The notes under the pieces are model-generated. The model saw nothing but the letters and a program-made list of their open reading frames with translations. It did no database searches and was not told the origin of the DNA. Source: Bradyrhizobium sp. (GTDB taxonomy: Bacteria > Pseudomonadota > Alphaproteobacteria > Rhizobiales > Xanthobacteraceae). From it: 64,000 bases of DNA. Shown in pieces: positions 41,649 to 49,577 of this stretch. Each line of letters opens with the position of its first letter. Within the stretch, counting starts at the first letter, position 1. The stretch is taken from NCBI RefSeq assembly GCF_004799405.1, contig NZ_SSMW01000085.1, forward strand, positions 1 through 64,000, in the 5' to 3' direction. Made by a program: the position numbers and the translations under genes.

Positions 41649-41856
41649 AAACCAGAAGTCGCGGGCGCGGATAGCTCCAAATAAAAGGCCGTCCGACGGC
41701 AAACGCCGCCGCTGTTCTGATCCTGTGTGACATCACATGCTGATCGCCGAAGCGTGATTGCGCCACGCCTGCGCGAAGGGAATACCAAAGCCTAACTGTC
41801 AGTCATGTCAATGAACAGCACGCGCATGGGTTGCGCGCCAGTGACAGGAGGATACC

Positions 41857-42105
41857 ATGACCAACTTCAAATTTTTGACTGCGCCGCTCGTTCTTTCCGC
41901 GCTCCTTGCGACGCCTGCCTCGGCGCAGGTCTCGGAGCCCGCCGCGGCCGCGGCCCAGGACCCTGCCTTCTCCATCTATTCGAACGATGGCCGCGGATTT
42001 TCCAGTACGATGGCCTCGCAGGCACCGCTCGGCGACGCGTCGGGACTGCATATGTCGGTACGGCCGCATCGCGGAAATCATACCGCCGGTGTCAAGCGCT
42101 ACTGA
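41857..42105 (+). CDS. Small secreted protein, 82 residues
   Basis: The N-terminus MTNFKFLTAPLVLSALLATP is a signal peptide cleaved near ASAQ. The mature 58 residues are alanine-rich at the start and then hydrophilic (FSIYSNDGRGFSSTMASQAP). ACAGGAGGATACC precedes the ATG, an excellent ribosome-binding site. I do not recognise a family. It ends 77 bases from the tail of the opposite-strand cytochrome c gene. A periplasmic role is all the sequence supports. Confidence 0.68.
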   Translation: MTNFKFLTAPLVLSALLATPASAQVSEPAAAAAQDPAFSIYSNDGRGFSSTMASQAPLGDASGLHMSVRPHRGNHTAGVKRY

Positions 42106-42182
42106 ACACGGACTTCGAATCGCCAGTAGCGGAAGTCGCGGCCTGCGGCGGAACACCCCAGATAGACGACGCATCAGGACGG

Positions 42183-42575
42183 CTACTTGATCTTGCCGTC
42201 CTTGTCGTATTGCGCGAGGAACGCCCAGAGATCATTGATCTCCTGCTGGTTCTTGATGCCGGCGAACGACATCTTGGTGTTGGGAACCTTCGCCTTCGGA
42301 TCCTTGATGTACTCCTTGAATTCGGCCTCGTTCCAGGTGATCCCCGAATTCTTGTTGGCCTCCGAATAGGAATAATCCGGCGCGGTGCCGGACTTGCGGC
42401 CATTGAGTCCGTTAAGCTCCGGGCCGACCTTGTTCTTGGCGCCTTCGCCGATGGCATGACAGGCCAGGCATTTGTTGAAGGAGGTCTTGCCGGCGGCGAC
42501 ATCCTGCGCGAATGCTGCGGAGACGGCGAGCGATGAGACGATGAGGACCAGCGCGCTCAATCTCAGTTTTTGCAT
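42183..42575 (-). CDS. Class I cytochrome c (cytochrome c2/c550 type)
   Basis: This 130-residue protein has a signal peptide (MQKLRLSALVLIVSSLAVSA, cleavage near FAQD) and a single haem-binding motif CLACH around residues 38-42. The KVGPELNGLNGRKSGTAPDY segment follows, and KMSFAGIKNQQEINDLWAFL supplies the axial methionine in KMSF. It is a soluble periplasmic electron carrier between the bc1 complex and oxidases or other acceptors. The ATG at 42575 is chosen because the signal peptide starts there; the upstream extension is non-coding. It is divergent from glcD with 246 bases between, where both promoters should lie. Confidence 0.92.
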   Translation of the reverse strand: MQKLRLSALVLIVSSLAVSAAFAQDVAAGKTSFNKCLACHAIGEGAKNKVGPELNGLNGRKSGTAPDYSYSEANKNSGITWNEAEFKEYIKDPKAKVPNTKMSFAGIKNQQEINDLWAFLAQYDKDGKIK

Positions 42576-42821
42576 TGGAGTGCTCTTTTGGGGGTGCGCT
42601 TCGAGGTTCCGAGGTGGCCTGAAGCCGCTTGTGGCATGGCGTACGCGCGGTGGACAAGCCGCCAAACGCGTCCGGGTTTCATCAGTCCCGGCGGCATTGC
42701 CGGATGACCGGCAATCGCGGCCGTCCATCGCCTTGGTCACCTACCCAAAACGGTCCAGACGTGCTTGATTTGCCATGACAAATCGGCGAGCGCCGGGCGC
42801 TGCGGCGCGGGAGATATTGAC

Positions 42822-44315
42822 ATGACCATCATGATGCCTGCATCGGATCAGGCTGTGCTGGGACGCCGCGATAGCATCGTGGCGGCATTGCGCGCGATCG
42901 TGCCGGGCGAGGGCGTGATCGAAAGTGCTGCCGAAATGATCCCTTACGAGTCCGACGGCCTGATGGCGTATCGACAGCCGCCGATGGTGGTGGTGCTGCC
43001 GGACACCACCGAACAGGTCTCGCAGATTCTGAAATATTGCTTCGAACAGGGCATCAAGGTGGTGCCGCGCGGCTCCGGCACCTCGCTGTCCGGCGGTGCG
43101 CTGCCGCTGGCCGATGCGGTGTTGCTGGGCCTCGGCAAATTCAAGCGCATCCGCGAGATCGATTTCGACAACCGTGTCGTGGTGACCGAGCCGGGCGTCA
43201 CCAACCTTGCCATCAGCCAGGCGGTGGCGGACGCCGGATTCTACTATGCGCCCGATCCGTCGTCGCAGATCGCCTGCTCGATCGGCGGCAATGTCGCGGA
43301 GAATTCCGGCGGCGTGCATTGCCTGAAATACGGCATGACCACCAATAACGTGCTGGGCTGCGAAATCGTGCTGATGTCGGGCGAAATCATCAAGGTCGGC
43401 GGCAAGTCTGCCGAGACATCCGGCTACGACTTGATGGGTATCATCACGGGGTCCGAGGGATTGCTCGGTGTCATTACCGAGGTCACGGTGCGGATTCTGC
43501 AGAAGCCGGAAACCGCGCGCGCGCTGATGGTCGGCTTCGCGCAAGTCGAGGCGGCCGGCCAATGCGTGGCCGATATCATCGGCGCCGGAATCATCCCCGG
43601 CGGCATGGAAATGATGGACAAGCCGGCGATCCACGCCGCCGAAGCCTTCGTCCATGCCGGCTATCCCCTCGACGTCGAGGCGCTCTTGATCATCGAACTC
43701 GACGGTCCCGGCGTCGAGGTCGACGAGTTGATCGGCCGTGTCGAGGCGATCGCGCGTAGCTGCGGTTCGACCACGTGCCGGATTTCCAATTCGGAGTCCG
43801 AGCGAAACCTGTTCTGGTCCGGCCGCAAGGCGGCCTTTCCGGCCGTCGGCCGGATTTCGCCGGACTATCTCTGCATGGATGGCACCATCCCGCGCGGCGC
43901 GCTGCCGCAAGCGCTGACGCGAATCCGCGATCTTTCCGAAAAATACGGCCTGCGCGTCGCCAACGTGTTCCATGCCGGCGACGGCAACCTGCATCCGCTG
44001 ATCCTGTACGATGCCAACAAGCCCGGCGAGATGGACAAGGCCGAGGCGTTCGGCGCCGATATCCTTCGATGCTGCGTCGAACTCGGCGGCGTGCTCACCG
44101 GCGAACACGGCGTCGGCATCGAAAAGCGCGACCTGATGCCGGAGATGTTCAGCGAGATCGACCTCAACCAGCAGCAGCGGCTGAAATGCGCATTCGACGC
44201 GCAAGGACTGCTCAATCCCGGCAAGGTATTTCCGACCCTGCACCGCTGCGCCGAGCTCGGCCGCGTGCACGTCCATGGCGGCAAGCTCGCTTTCCCGGAC
44301 ATTCCGCGGTTCTAG
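42822..44315 (+). CDS. glcD: Glycolate oxidase FAD-binding subunit GlcD
   Basis: This 497-residue flavoprotein starts from the ATG at 42822, with GGGAGA upstream. FAD_binding_4 features are VVPRGSGTSLSGGALPLADA around residues 86-105, YYAPDPSSQIACSIGGNVAE and GIITGSEGLLGVITEVTV. The FAD-oxidase C domain shows NVFHAGDGNLHPLILYD and LTGEHGVGIEKRDLMPEMFS. GlcD oxidises glycolate (or D-lactate) to glyoxylate with GlcE and GlcF, passing electrons to the quinone pool. A strong terminator at 44345-44374 and an antisense gene separate it from glcE, so it is transcribed on its own, unlike the usual glcDEF operon. Its length and motifs are complete. Confidence 0.95.
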   Translation: MTIMMPASDQAVLGRRDSIVAALRAIVPGEGVIESAAEMIPYESDGLMAYRQPPMVVVLPDTTEQVSQILKYCFEQGIKVVPRGSGTSLSGGALPLADAVLLGLGKFKRIREIDFDNRVVVTEPGVTNLAISQAVADAGFYYAPDPSSQIACSIGGNVAENSGGVHCLKYGMTTNNVLGCEIVLMSGEIIKVGGKSAETSGYDLMGIITGSEGLLGVITEVTVRILQKPETARALMVGFAQVEAAGQCVADIIGAGIIPGGMEMMDKPAIHAAEAFVHAGYPLDVEALLIIELDGPGVEVDELIGRVEAIARSCGSTTCRISNSESERNLFWSGRKAAFPAVGRISPDYLCMDGTIPRGALPQALTRIRDLSEKYGLRVANVFHAGDGNLHPLILYDANKPGEMDKAEAFGADILRCCVELGGVLTGEHGVGIEKRDLMPEMFSEIDLNQQQRLKCAFDAQGLLNPGKVFPTLHRCAELGRVHVHGGKLAFPDIPRF

Positions 44316-44344
44316 TCGTCCCAAGAAAATCAAAGGTTTGCGCG

Positions 44345-44374
44345 CGCAACCGGGGTTGGCCCGGTTGCGTTTTT
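44345..44374 (+). terminator. Intrinsic terminator after glcD
   Basis: CGCAACCGGG (44345-44354), a 5-base loop, CCCGGTTGCG (44360-44369) and then TTTTT. Perfect 10-bp stem, 30 bases after the glcD stop codon. Confidence 0.88.
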
Positions 44375-44401
44375 CGATTCTGCGCAGATCGCTGTTGGCG
44401 G

Positions 44402-44740
44402 CTAGAGCAATGCGTATTGCACGCGTTCGCGCCTCGCCAGCAGCGGCAAGGCCTCGCCCGCGATACAGGATTTGAAATGCTCGCTTTCCTGGTGCGCCTT
44501 GAAAGCGGCCTCGTCGCGGAACAGTTCGTAGAACAGGAACTGCGCCGGATTTTCCCGTCCGCGCCCGATCAGGAACAGTTTTGCGCCGGGCTCGCTTTGC
44601 GCCTCGGGCAGAAAGCGGCGCAGGATGCCGGCAACGTTGTCGGCTTGCCCTTCGCTGGCCTCCCATTGCGCGACCACCAGCAGGCCTCCGCCGCTGATGG
44701 CGTCGCTGATGGTTCGTTCGTTGATTGCATATCGGTCCAT
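44402..44740 (-). CDS. Antibiotic biosynthesis monooxygenase (ABM)-domain protein, putative quinol monooxygenase
   Basis: This 112-residue dimeric ferredoxin-like-fold protein has the ABM core LLVVAQWEASEGQADNVAGI, then FLPEAQSEPGAKLFLIGRGR, FLFYELFRDEAAFKAHQESE and HFKSCIAGEALPLL. The family includes YgiN quinol monooxygenase and small stress-related oxygenases. GAAGGAGCGACCACC before the ATG is a strong ribosome site. The gene is antisense, placed between glcD and glcE, with its promoter side facing a perfect dyad (44807-44830) 67 bases upstream. That suggests independent regulation. A role in quinol chemistry next to a quinone-reducing glycolate oxidase is possible, but function is inference. 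Confidence 0.83.
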   Translation of the reverse strand: MDRYAINERTISDAISGGGLLVVAQWEASEGQADNVAGILRRFLPEAQSEPGAKLFLIGRGRENPAQFLFYELFRDEAAFKAHQESEHFKSCIAGEALPLLARRERVQYALL

Positions 44741-44806
44741 GGTGGTCGCTCCTTCGTGATTTTCCCCTGTATCGCCGGACGCTGCGTGGTCCGGCAATTG
44801 ACAGGT

Positions 44807-44830
44807 ACAATTCGATATATGACGAATTGT
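44807..44830. promoter_or_regulatory. Perfect ACAATTCG dyad, likely repressor operator
   Basis: ACAATTCG (44807-44814), spacer ATATATGA, CGAATTGT (44823-44830): an 8-bp perfect inverted repeat, AT-rich inside GC-rich DNA. It lies upstream of both the antisense monooxygenase (67 bases) and glcE (148 bases). The form matches TetR/MarR/HxlR sites; no such regulator is adjacent. Confidence 0.5.
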
Positions 44831-44977
44831 TCTCGCGAATGCTTCGATACAAATCGAAGTGACGATGTCTCCTTCAGGCGGACTGGGGGCGAATGTCCGC
44901 TTCGGTTTTCAAACTCGCCCTTGTGCCCGCCAGCCGCGCCTTTAGAAGAATGGCGCGGGACCCGAAAGGCGGTTGGT

Positions 44978-46216
44978 TTGGATACCCTGAAAGTACGCGA
45001 CGCCCAGGATGTCGAGCAGGTGGTGCGCGCGGCCATTGCCAGCGAACAGCCGCTGGAAATCATCGGTCATGGCGGCAAGCGGCTGATCGGCCAGCCGATG
45101 GCGACCAATGCGCTGCTCGACCTTTCCGCGCTCAATGCGGTGACTGCCTATGAGCCGAATGAGCTGATCATTACGGTCCAGGCCGGCGCGCCGCTCGCCG
45201 ATGTACTGTCGCTGATCGACTCCAGGAACCAGCAATTTGCCTTCGAGCCGATGAATACCTCGAGCCTGCTCGGCACGCCCGACATCGGAACCGTCGGGGG
45301 CATGATCGGCGCCGGCCTCGCCGGTCCGCGTCGCATCAAGGCCGGTGGCGCCCGCGATCACCTGCTGGGCGCACATGCCGTGTCCGGATTCGGCGACAGT
45401 TTCAAGGCCGGCGGCCGCGTGGTGAAGAACGTGACCGGCTACGATCTCTGCAAATTGCTGGCGGGATCCTGGGGCACGCTCGCGGTCATGACCGAAGTGA
45501 CGCTGAAGGTGATGCCGCGATCCGAGAGCGAACGCACGCTGGTGCTGCGCGGGCTGGATGACCTCGCCGCAAACAAGGCGATGACGGCGGCATTGGGTTC
45601 GCCATTCGATGTGTCCGGCGCGGCGCATGTGCCGCATTCGGCATTTCAGGCCGCCGCAGGCGGGCTGGCGGAACTCGGATCGCCCCGGCAGGCGGTCACC
45701 TTGCTGCGGCTGGAGGGCATTACCGCCTCGGCGGTGCATCGCGCGGCCGCCCTGGCTTCGGCTCTCGCGCCATTTGGCGCGGCCGAAGTTCGGCAAGATG
45801 CCGCCTCGGCGGCGATCTGGAGTTCGGTTCGCGACATCGAACCGTTCGCGGCCGACGGCGCGCTGGGAGCGTGGCCGGTGTGGCGGATCGTCTGCCCGCC
45901 GGCTTCGGGCGGCGCGCTCGGTCAGGCGCTGGCGCGAGATACCGGCGGCGACGTGATCTATGACTGGGGCGGCGGCCTGATCTGGGCGGCGCTGCCTCCC
46001 AAGCCCGACGCCCAGGCAGCTTTGGTGCGGGCGCGGGTCGATGCCGTCGGCGGTCACGCCACGCTGTTGCGCGCCCCTGAGCAAATCCGGCGCCATGTCG
46101 ATGTGTTTCATCCGCAGCCTGGCGGCCTGACCGCCCTGGGCGAACGCGTCCGCCACAGCTTCGATCCGAAAAACATCCTCAATCGCGGCCGGCTGGACCG
46201 GAGGGTTGCGACATGA
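44978..46216 (+). CDS. glcE: Glycolate oxidase subunit GlcE
   Basis: This 412-residue FAD_binding_4 protein starts from a TTG at 44978 (LDTLKVRDAQDVEQVVRAAI) with AAGGCGG upstream. The frame is open for 1.2 kb further upstream only through glcD in another frame. Landmarks are LEIIGHGGKRLIGQP, GTPDIGTVGGMIGAGLAGPR and GGRVVKNVTGYDLCKLLAGS, all typical of GlcE. GlcE is the second flavin-domain subunit of the membrane-associated glycolate oxidase. The ATGA at its end overlaps glcF. The gap of 237 bases upstream contains the dyad at 44807-44830 and a partial dispersed repeat (44874-44912). Confidence 0.93.
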   Translation: MDTLKVRDAQDVEQVVRAAIASEQPLEIIGHGGKRLIGQPMATNALLDLSALNAVTAYEPNELIITVQAGAPLADVLSLIDSRNQQFAFEPMNTSSLLGTPDIGTVGGMIGAGLAGPRRIKAGGARDHLLGAHAVSGFGDSFKAGGRVVKNVTGYDLCKLLAGSWGTLAVMTEVTLKVMPRSESERTLVLRGLDDLAANKAMTAALGSPFDVSGAAHVPHSAFQAAAGGLAELGSPRQAVTLLRLEGITASAVHRAAALASALAPFGAAEVRQDAASAAIWSSVRDIEPFAADGALGAWPVWRIVCPPASGGALGQALARDTGGDVIYDWGGGLIWAALPPKPDAQAALVRARVDAVGGHATLLRAPEQIRRHVDVFHPQPGGLTALGERVRHSFDPKNILNRGRLDRRVAT

Positions 46217-47529
46217 AAACCGAATTCAGCCTCGCCCAACTCGCCGATCCCGACATTGCGGAAGCCGACAAAATCCTGCGCGCCTGCGTGCATTGCGGAT
46301 TCTGCACCGCGACCTGCCCGACCTATGTACTGCTTGGCGACGAACTCGATAGTCCGCGGGGCAGAATCTATCTCATCAAGGAGATGCTGGAAAAGGACAA
46401 GCCGCCGACGCGGGACGTGGTCAAGCACATCGACCGTTGTCTCTCCTGCCTTGCCTGCATGACCACCTGTCCGTCGGGTGTGAACTATATGCACCTGGTC
46501 GATCAGGCGCGGGTCCGGATCGAAAACGACTATGCGCGCCCGCTGGCCGAGCGGGCGTTGCGGACGATGCTGGCCTGGGTTCTGCCGCGGCCGCGACTGT
46601 TTCGCCTCAGCATGATTCTGGCGCGGTTTGGCCGGCCGCTGGCGGCGCTTCTGCCGGCACCCAAGGCTGGATCGGATTCGCCGGATTTACTGTGGCGAAT
46701 CAAGGCGATGCTGGCGCTTGCGCCAGGCCGTCTGCCGGCGCCGGGTCCTTCCGGCGGGAGCGTGTTTCCGGCCTTGGGAACCAGACGGGGACGGGTCGCG
46801 CTGCTGCAAGGCTGCGCCCAACAGGTCCTGGCCCCGCGCATCAACCAGGCCGCCATCAATTTCTTGACCCGCCACGGCATCGAGGTCGTGCTGGTCAAGG
46901 ACGAACAATGTTGCGGCGCGCTGACCCATCATCTGGGACGCGACGGCGACGCGCTGGCGCGCGCCCGGGCCAACATCGCCGTCTGGACCGCGGAAGCCGG
47001 GCGCAACGGTCTCGATGCCATCCTGGTGACGACATCGGGGTGCGGCACGGTGATCAAGGATTACGGCTTCATGCTGCGCGAGGACCGCGATTTTGCAGGC
47101 CCGGCCGCGAAAATTTCGGCGCTGGCCAAGGATATCACGGAATATGTCGCCGGCATCGATCTAGAGCCGCCGCGGCAACGAAGCGATCTCGTGATCGCCT
47201 ATCACTCGGCCTGTTCGCTGCAGCACGGACAGAAAATCACGCAAGCCCCGAAAGAATTGCTTTCCAAGAGCGGTTTCGTGGTGAAAGATGTACCCGAGAG
47301 CCACTTGTGTTGCGGTTCGGCGGGAACGTACAACATTCTCCAGCCTGACATTGCGGGCAGATTGCGCGATCGAAAGGTCGCCAACATTGCGACGGTCAGG
47401 CCGGACATGATTGCTGCAGGCAATATTGGATGCATGGTGCAGATTGCCGGCGGTACGTCAGTTCCTGTGGTCCACACGATTGAGCTTCTCGACTGGGCGA
47501 CAGGCGGTCCCCGGCCAGGATTGAACTGA
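46213..47529 (+). CDS. glcF: Glycolate oxidase iron-sulfur subunit GlcF
   Basis: This is a 438-residue protein with two 4Fe-4S ferredoxin motifs, CVHCGFCTATCP around residue 27 and CLSCLACMTTCPSGV around residue 77. Two cysteine-rich CCG domains follow, DEQCCGALTHHLGRDGDALA and SHLCCGSAGTYNILQP. It carries electrons from the GlcD/GlcE flavin to the quinone pool and probably anchors the complex. It is coupled to glcE by a 4-base overlap. A histone-like gene follows after 74 bases on the same strand. All expected cysteines are present, so the enzyme should be active. Confidence 0.95.
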   Translation: MKTEFSLAQLADPDIAEADKILRACVHCGFCTATCPTYVLLGDELDSPRGRIYLIKEMLEKDKPPTRDVVKHIDRCLSCLACMTTCPSGVNYMHLVDQARVRIENDYARPLAERALRTMLAWVLPRPRLFRLSMILARFGRPLAALLPAPKAGSDSPDLLWRIKAMLALAPGRLPAPGPSGGSVFPALGTRRGRVALLQGCAQQVLAPRINQAAINFLTRHGIEVVLVKDEQCCGALTHHLGRDGDALARARANIAVWTAEAGRNGLDAILVTTSGCGTVIKDYGFMLREDRDFAGPAAKISALAKDITEYVAGIDLEPPRQRSDLVIAYHSACSLQHGQKITQAPKELLSKSGFVVKDVPESHLCCGSAGTYNILQPDIAGRLRDRKVANIATVRPDMIAAGNIGCMVQIAGGTSVPVVHTIELLDWATGGPRPGLN

Positions 47530-47603
47530 TCGATTGAGCCCGCGTGCAAGCGGACAACCGAAACGCTCGATGGACACAGACCAGCGGCAACAGGAGGATC
47601 ACG

Positions 47604-48041
47604 ATGGCTAAGGGAAAAAAGGGCAAGAAGAGTAAGAGTAAGAAGAAAAAGCTTGTGACGGCGAAGAAGAAATCCGCGAAGAAATCTTCGAAGAAAACGG
47701 CCAAGAAATCCGGCAAGAAATCGGCGAAAAAGGCCAAGAAGTCCGCCAAGAAGTCCAAGGCGGCGGCGCCGAAAAAATCAGCCAAGAAGGCCAGCGCCAA
47801 AAAGCGTCCTGCGAAAAAGAAAGCGGCGTCCAAACCTGCCGCGCCCAAGCCGGAACCGATGGCCGCGGCACCGAGACCGGTTGCAGCCCCCGCTCCCACC
47901 CCAAAGCCGGCACCTGCGCCGTCGGCGCCGAGTTGGGCCGCTCCCAGCCCGGCTCCGGCCGCACCGAGTCCTGCCCCGTCATGGGGGCATTCGGACGGCC
48001 ACAGTTCAAGCTCGTCGCCTGCCAGCGGGGACGACGAGTAA
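47604..48041 (+). CDS. Lysine-rich histone H1-like DNA-binding protein
   Basis: The product is 145 residues. Residues 1-75 are almost only K, S and A in AKKS/AKKASAKK-type units, like the C-terminal domain of histone H1 or bacterial HC1/HC2 and AlgP-type proteins. Residues 76-125 are P/A-rich (PKPEPMAAAPRPVAAPAPTP), and the end is serine-rich and acidic (SSSSSPASGDDE). The ribosome site GGAGGATCACG precedes the ATG. It probably binds DNA or RNA non-specifically and compacts the nucleoid, with the tail as a spacer or modulator. It is followed by a strong terminator at 48086-48114. Repetitive codons make slippage variation likely. Confidence 0.8.
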   Translation: MAKGKKGKKSKSKKKKLVTAKKKSAKKSSKKTAKKSGKKSAKKAKKSAKKSKAAAPKKSAKKASAKKRPAKKKAASKPAAPKPEPMAAAPRPVAAPAPTPKPAPAPSAPSWAAPSPAPAAPSPAPSWGHSDGHSSSSSPASGDDE

Positions 48042-48085
48042 CCGAGCGCGTTCGGCGCTTCCGTTTCCGCGGGTTACGTTTCAAG

Positions 48086-48114
48086 GCCGCAGCGCTCGCC
48101 GCTGCGGCTTTTTT
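48086..48114 (+). terminator. Intrinsic terminator after the histone-like gene
   Basis: GCCGCAGC (48086-48093), a 7-base loop, GCTGCGGC (48101-48108) and TTTTTT. Strong stem and U-tract 45 bases after the stop codon. Confidence 0.85.
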
Positions 48115-48452
48115 GCGTGTGTTTTTCCCGACCGAATCGATGCTCTCGGTGCGGCCTGATTCGCACTCGGCGGCAAATAGTGTGGTCGCGCGCTCCCCCG
48201 CCGTCTGGAAGATGCGCTTCTGGCGGTATAAGCGGTCCCAATTTGTTGTTAGAATACAACACTTGGCAACAACCTTATCTGGAACGGCCAATACGCCTAA
48301 AAAGTCGGCAGATGCTCGCGTTTTTTGCTTTCCGCGGTGGATGGCACGTTCCAGATTGGGCTGAGGTTAAGGACTTTGGTTACAGCCGGTATCGCCAGTC
48401 CCCGGGGGGCGTCGGAATTGGGCTGTTTTTTTGAAATGTGATGGGGATCGTC
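48115..48452 (+). other. Leader region of the porin gene, no gene seen
   Basis: The 338 bases between the terminator and the porin start are less GC-rich toward the end and have no supported frame. The length suggests a promoter with a long untranslated leader, common for porin genes. I could not identify -35/-10 boxes or a regulator site with confidence. Confidence 0.4.
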
Positions 48453-49472
48453 ATGAAGAAAATGGTTTGGGTCGCAGCTGTTCTTGCAATGACTGCTGGC
48501 GGTGCGACAACTGTCGGTTCCGCTTTCGCCGCTGATTTGCCTCTGAAGGCCGCCAAGGCGCCGCCGCCGGCGCCATTCGATCCCTGGGATATCGCTTTCG
48601 GCAGCGCGATCATGAACGACTATATCTTCCGCGGTGTCACCCAGTCCAACCACCAACCCTCGGTGGCGGCCTATTTCGAGCCGCGCTACAATGTCAGCAA
48701 GGATCTGCAACTCTACGTCGGCACCTCGTTCGAGAGCATTTCGTTTTCCAACCGGGCCGCGGCCGAGGTCGATGTCTACGGCGGTATTCGTCCGACCTTC
48801 GGCGCCTTCGCCTTCGATTTCGGCCTCTGGGGTTACCTGTATCCGGGTGGGCATTGCGCCGACAATACCTTCTTCATCGGCGCTCCATTTCCCGGCGGCA
48901 ATGTCTGTCCGATCGACATCAATACGATCTTTCTTAACAACGGCAACGTGATGAAGAAGGACGTGAGCTTCTTCGAAGTTTACGGCAAGGTGAACTACAC
49001 CGTGAACGACAACTGGCAGTTCGGAGTGAACGAGTATTACTCCCCGAACTTCCTGCACTCCGGCGCCTGGGGCAATTATGCGTCGGTTACCGGCAAGTAC
49101 ACCGCGCCGAGCACGATGTTCGGTACCAGCGGCGTCGGCATGTATGCCTCGGGCGAGTTCGGCCGGCAGTGGCTCGGAACCTCAGACTCCTTCTACGGCG
49201 TCTCGGGATTTCCGTTGGGCATCAAATATGCCGACTACAACACCTGGAACATCGGTATCGGCTTCACTTATAAGGTATTCACCCTCGATCTGCGTTACTC
49301 GGACACCGACCTTTCGAAGGGTAATTGCAACGCCTTCACCAGCGCCTACACCACTTCCAATCTAACCAGCTTCACTCCGATCAATCCGTCTGGCGTTGGC
49401 TCCAACTGGTGCGGCTCGGCCGGCATCGCCAAGCTCTCGGCTGACCTGACCGCGATGACCAACCTGAAGTAG
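48453..49472 (+). CDS. TorF family putative outer-membrane porin (Gcw_chp-like)
   Basis: This 339-residue protein has a signal peptide (MKKMVWVAAVLAMTAGGATT, cleavage near AFAAD). The mature start ADLPLKAAKAPPPAPFDPWD is typical of rhizobial outer-membrane beta-barrels. Alternating strands such as FGSAIMNDYIFRGVTQSNHQ, NVSKDLQLYVGTSFESISFS and NIGIGFTYKVFTLDLRYSD define the TorF/Gcw_chp barrel. It has an aromatic-rich sequence, few charges in the strands and two cysteine pairs in loops. It lies in the outer membrane as a channel or structural protein. GGGGAT precedes the ATG, and a terminator follows at 49496-49525. The transported solute is unknown. Confidence 0.85.
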   Translation: MKKMVWVAAVLAMTAGGATTVGSAFAADLPLKAAKAPPPAPFDPWDIAFGSAIMNDYIFRGVTQSNHQPSVAAYFEPRYNVSKDLQLYVGTSFESISFSNRAAAEVDVYGGIRPTFGAFAFDFGLWGYLYPGGHCADNTFFIGAPFPGGNVCPIDINTIFLNNGNVMKKDVSFFEVYGKVNYTVNDNWQFGVNEYYSPNFLHSGAWGNYASVTGKYTAPSTMFGTSGVGMYASGEFGRQWLGTSDSFYGVSGFPLGIKYADYNTWNIGIGFTYKVFTLDLRYSDTDLSKGNCNAFTSAYTTSNLTSFTPINPSGVGSNWCGSAGIAKLSADLTAMTNLK

Positions 49473-49495
49473 ACTCTATCTATCTTGAGATCACG

Positions 49496-49525
49496 GGGGC
49501 GGCAGAGCGATCTGCCGCCCCTTTT
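49496..49525 (+). terminator. Intrinsic terminator after the porin gene
   Basis: GGGGCGGCAGA (49496-49506), loop GCGA, TCTGCCGCCCC (49511-49521), then TTTT. Perfect 11-bp stem 24 bases after the stop. Confidence 0.88.
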
Positions 49526-49577
49526 GCTATGGCGGGCCGCCTGATGATGAGACGGGACGCACGGAGGGGTTTAGCTG

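Noticed and set aside
42741..44852. A 703-codon open frame on the minus strand opposite glcD
   Set aside because: No coding character; glcD on the plus strand is complete and unmistakable.
43775..44977. Upstream extension of glcE giving an 813-residue frame
   Set aside because: It overlaps glcD out of frame and crosses the terminator; GlcE proteins begin near the TTG at 44978.
47604..47830. Tandem-repeat-like AAGAAG/AAGTCC pattern that resembles a repeat array
   Set aside because: It is explained by codons for Lys, Ser and Ala in the histone-like protein; there is no unique-spacer structure.
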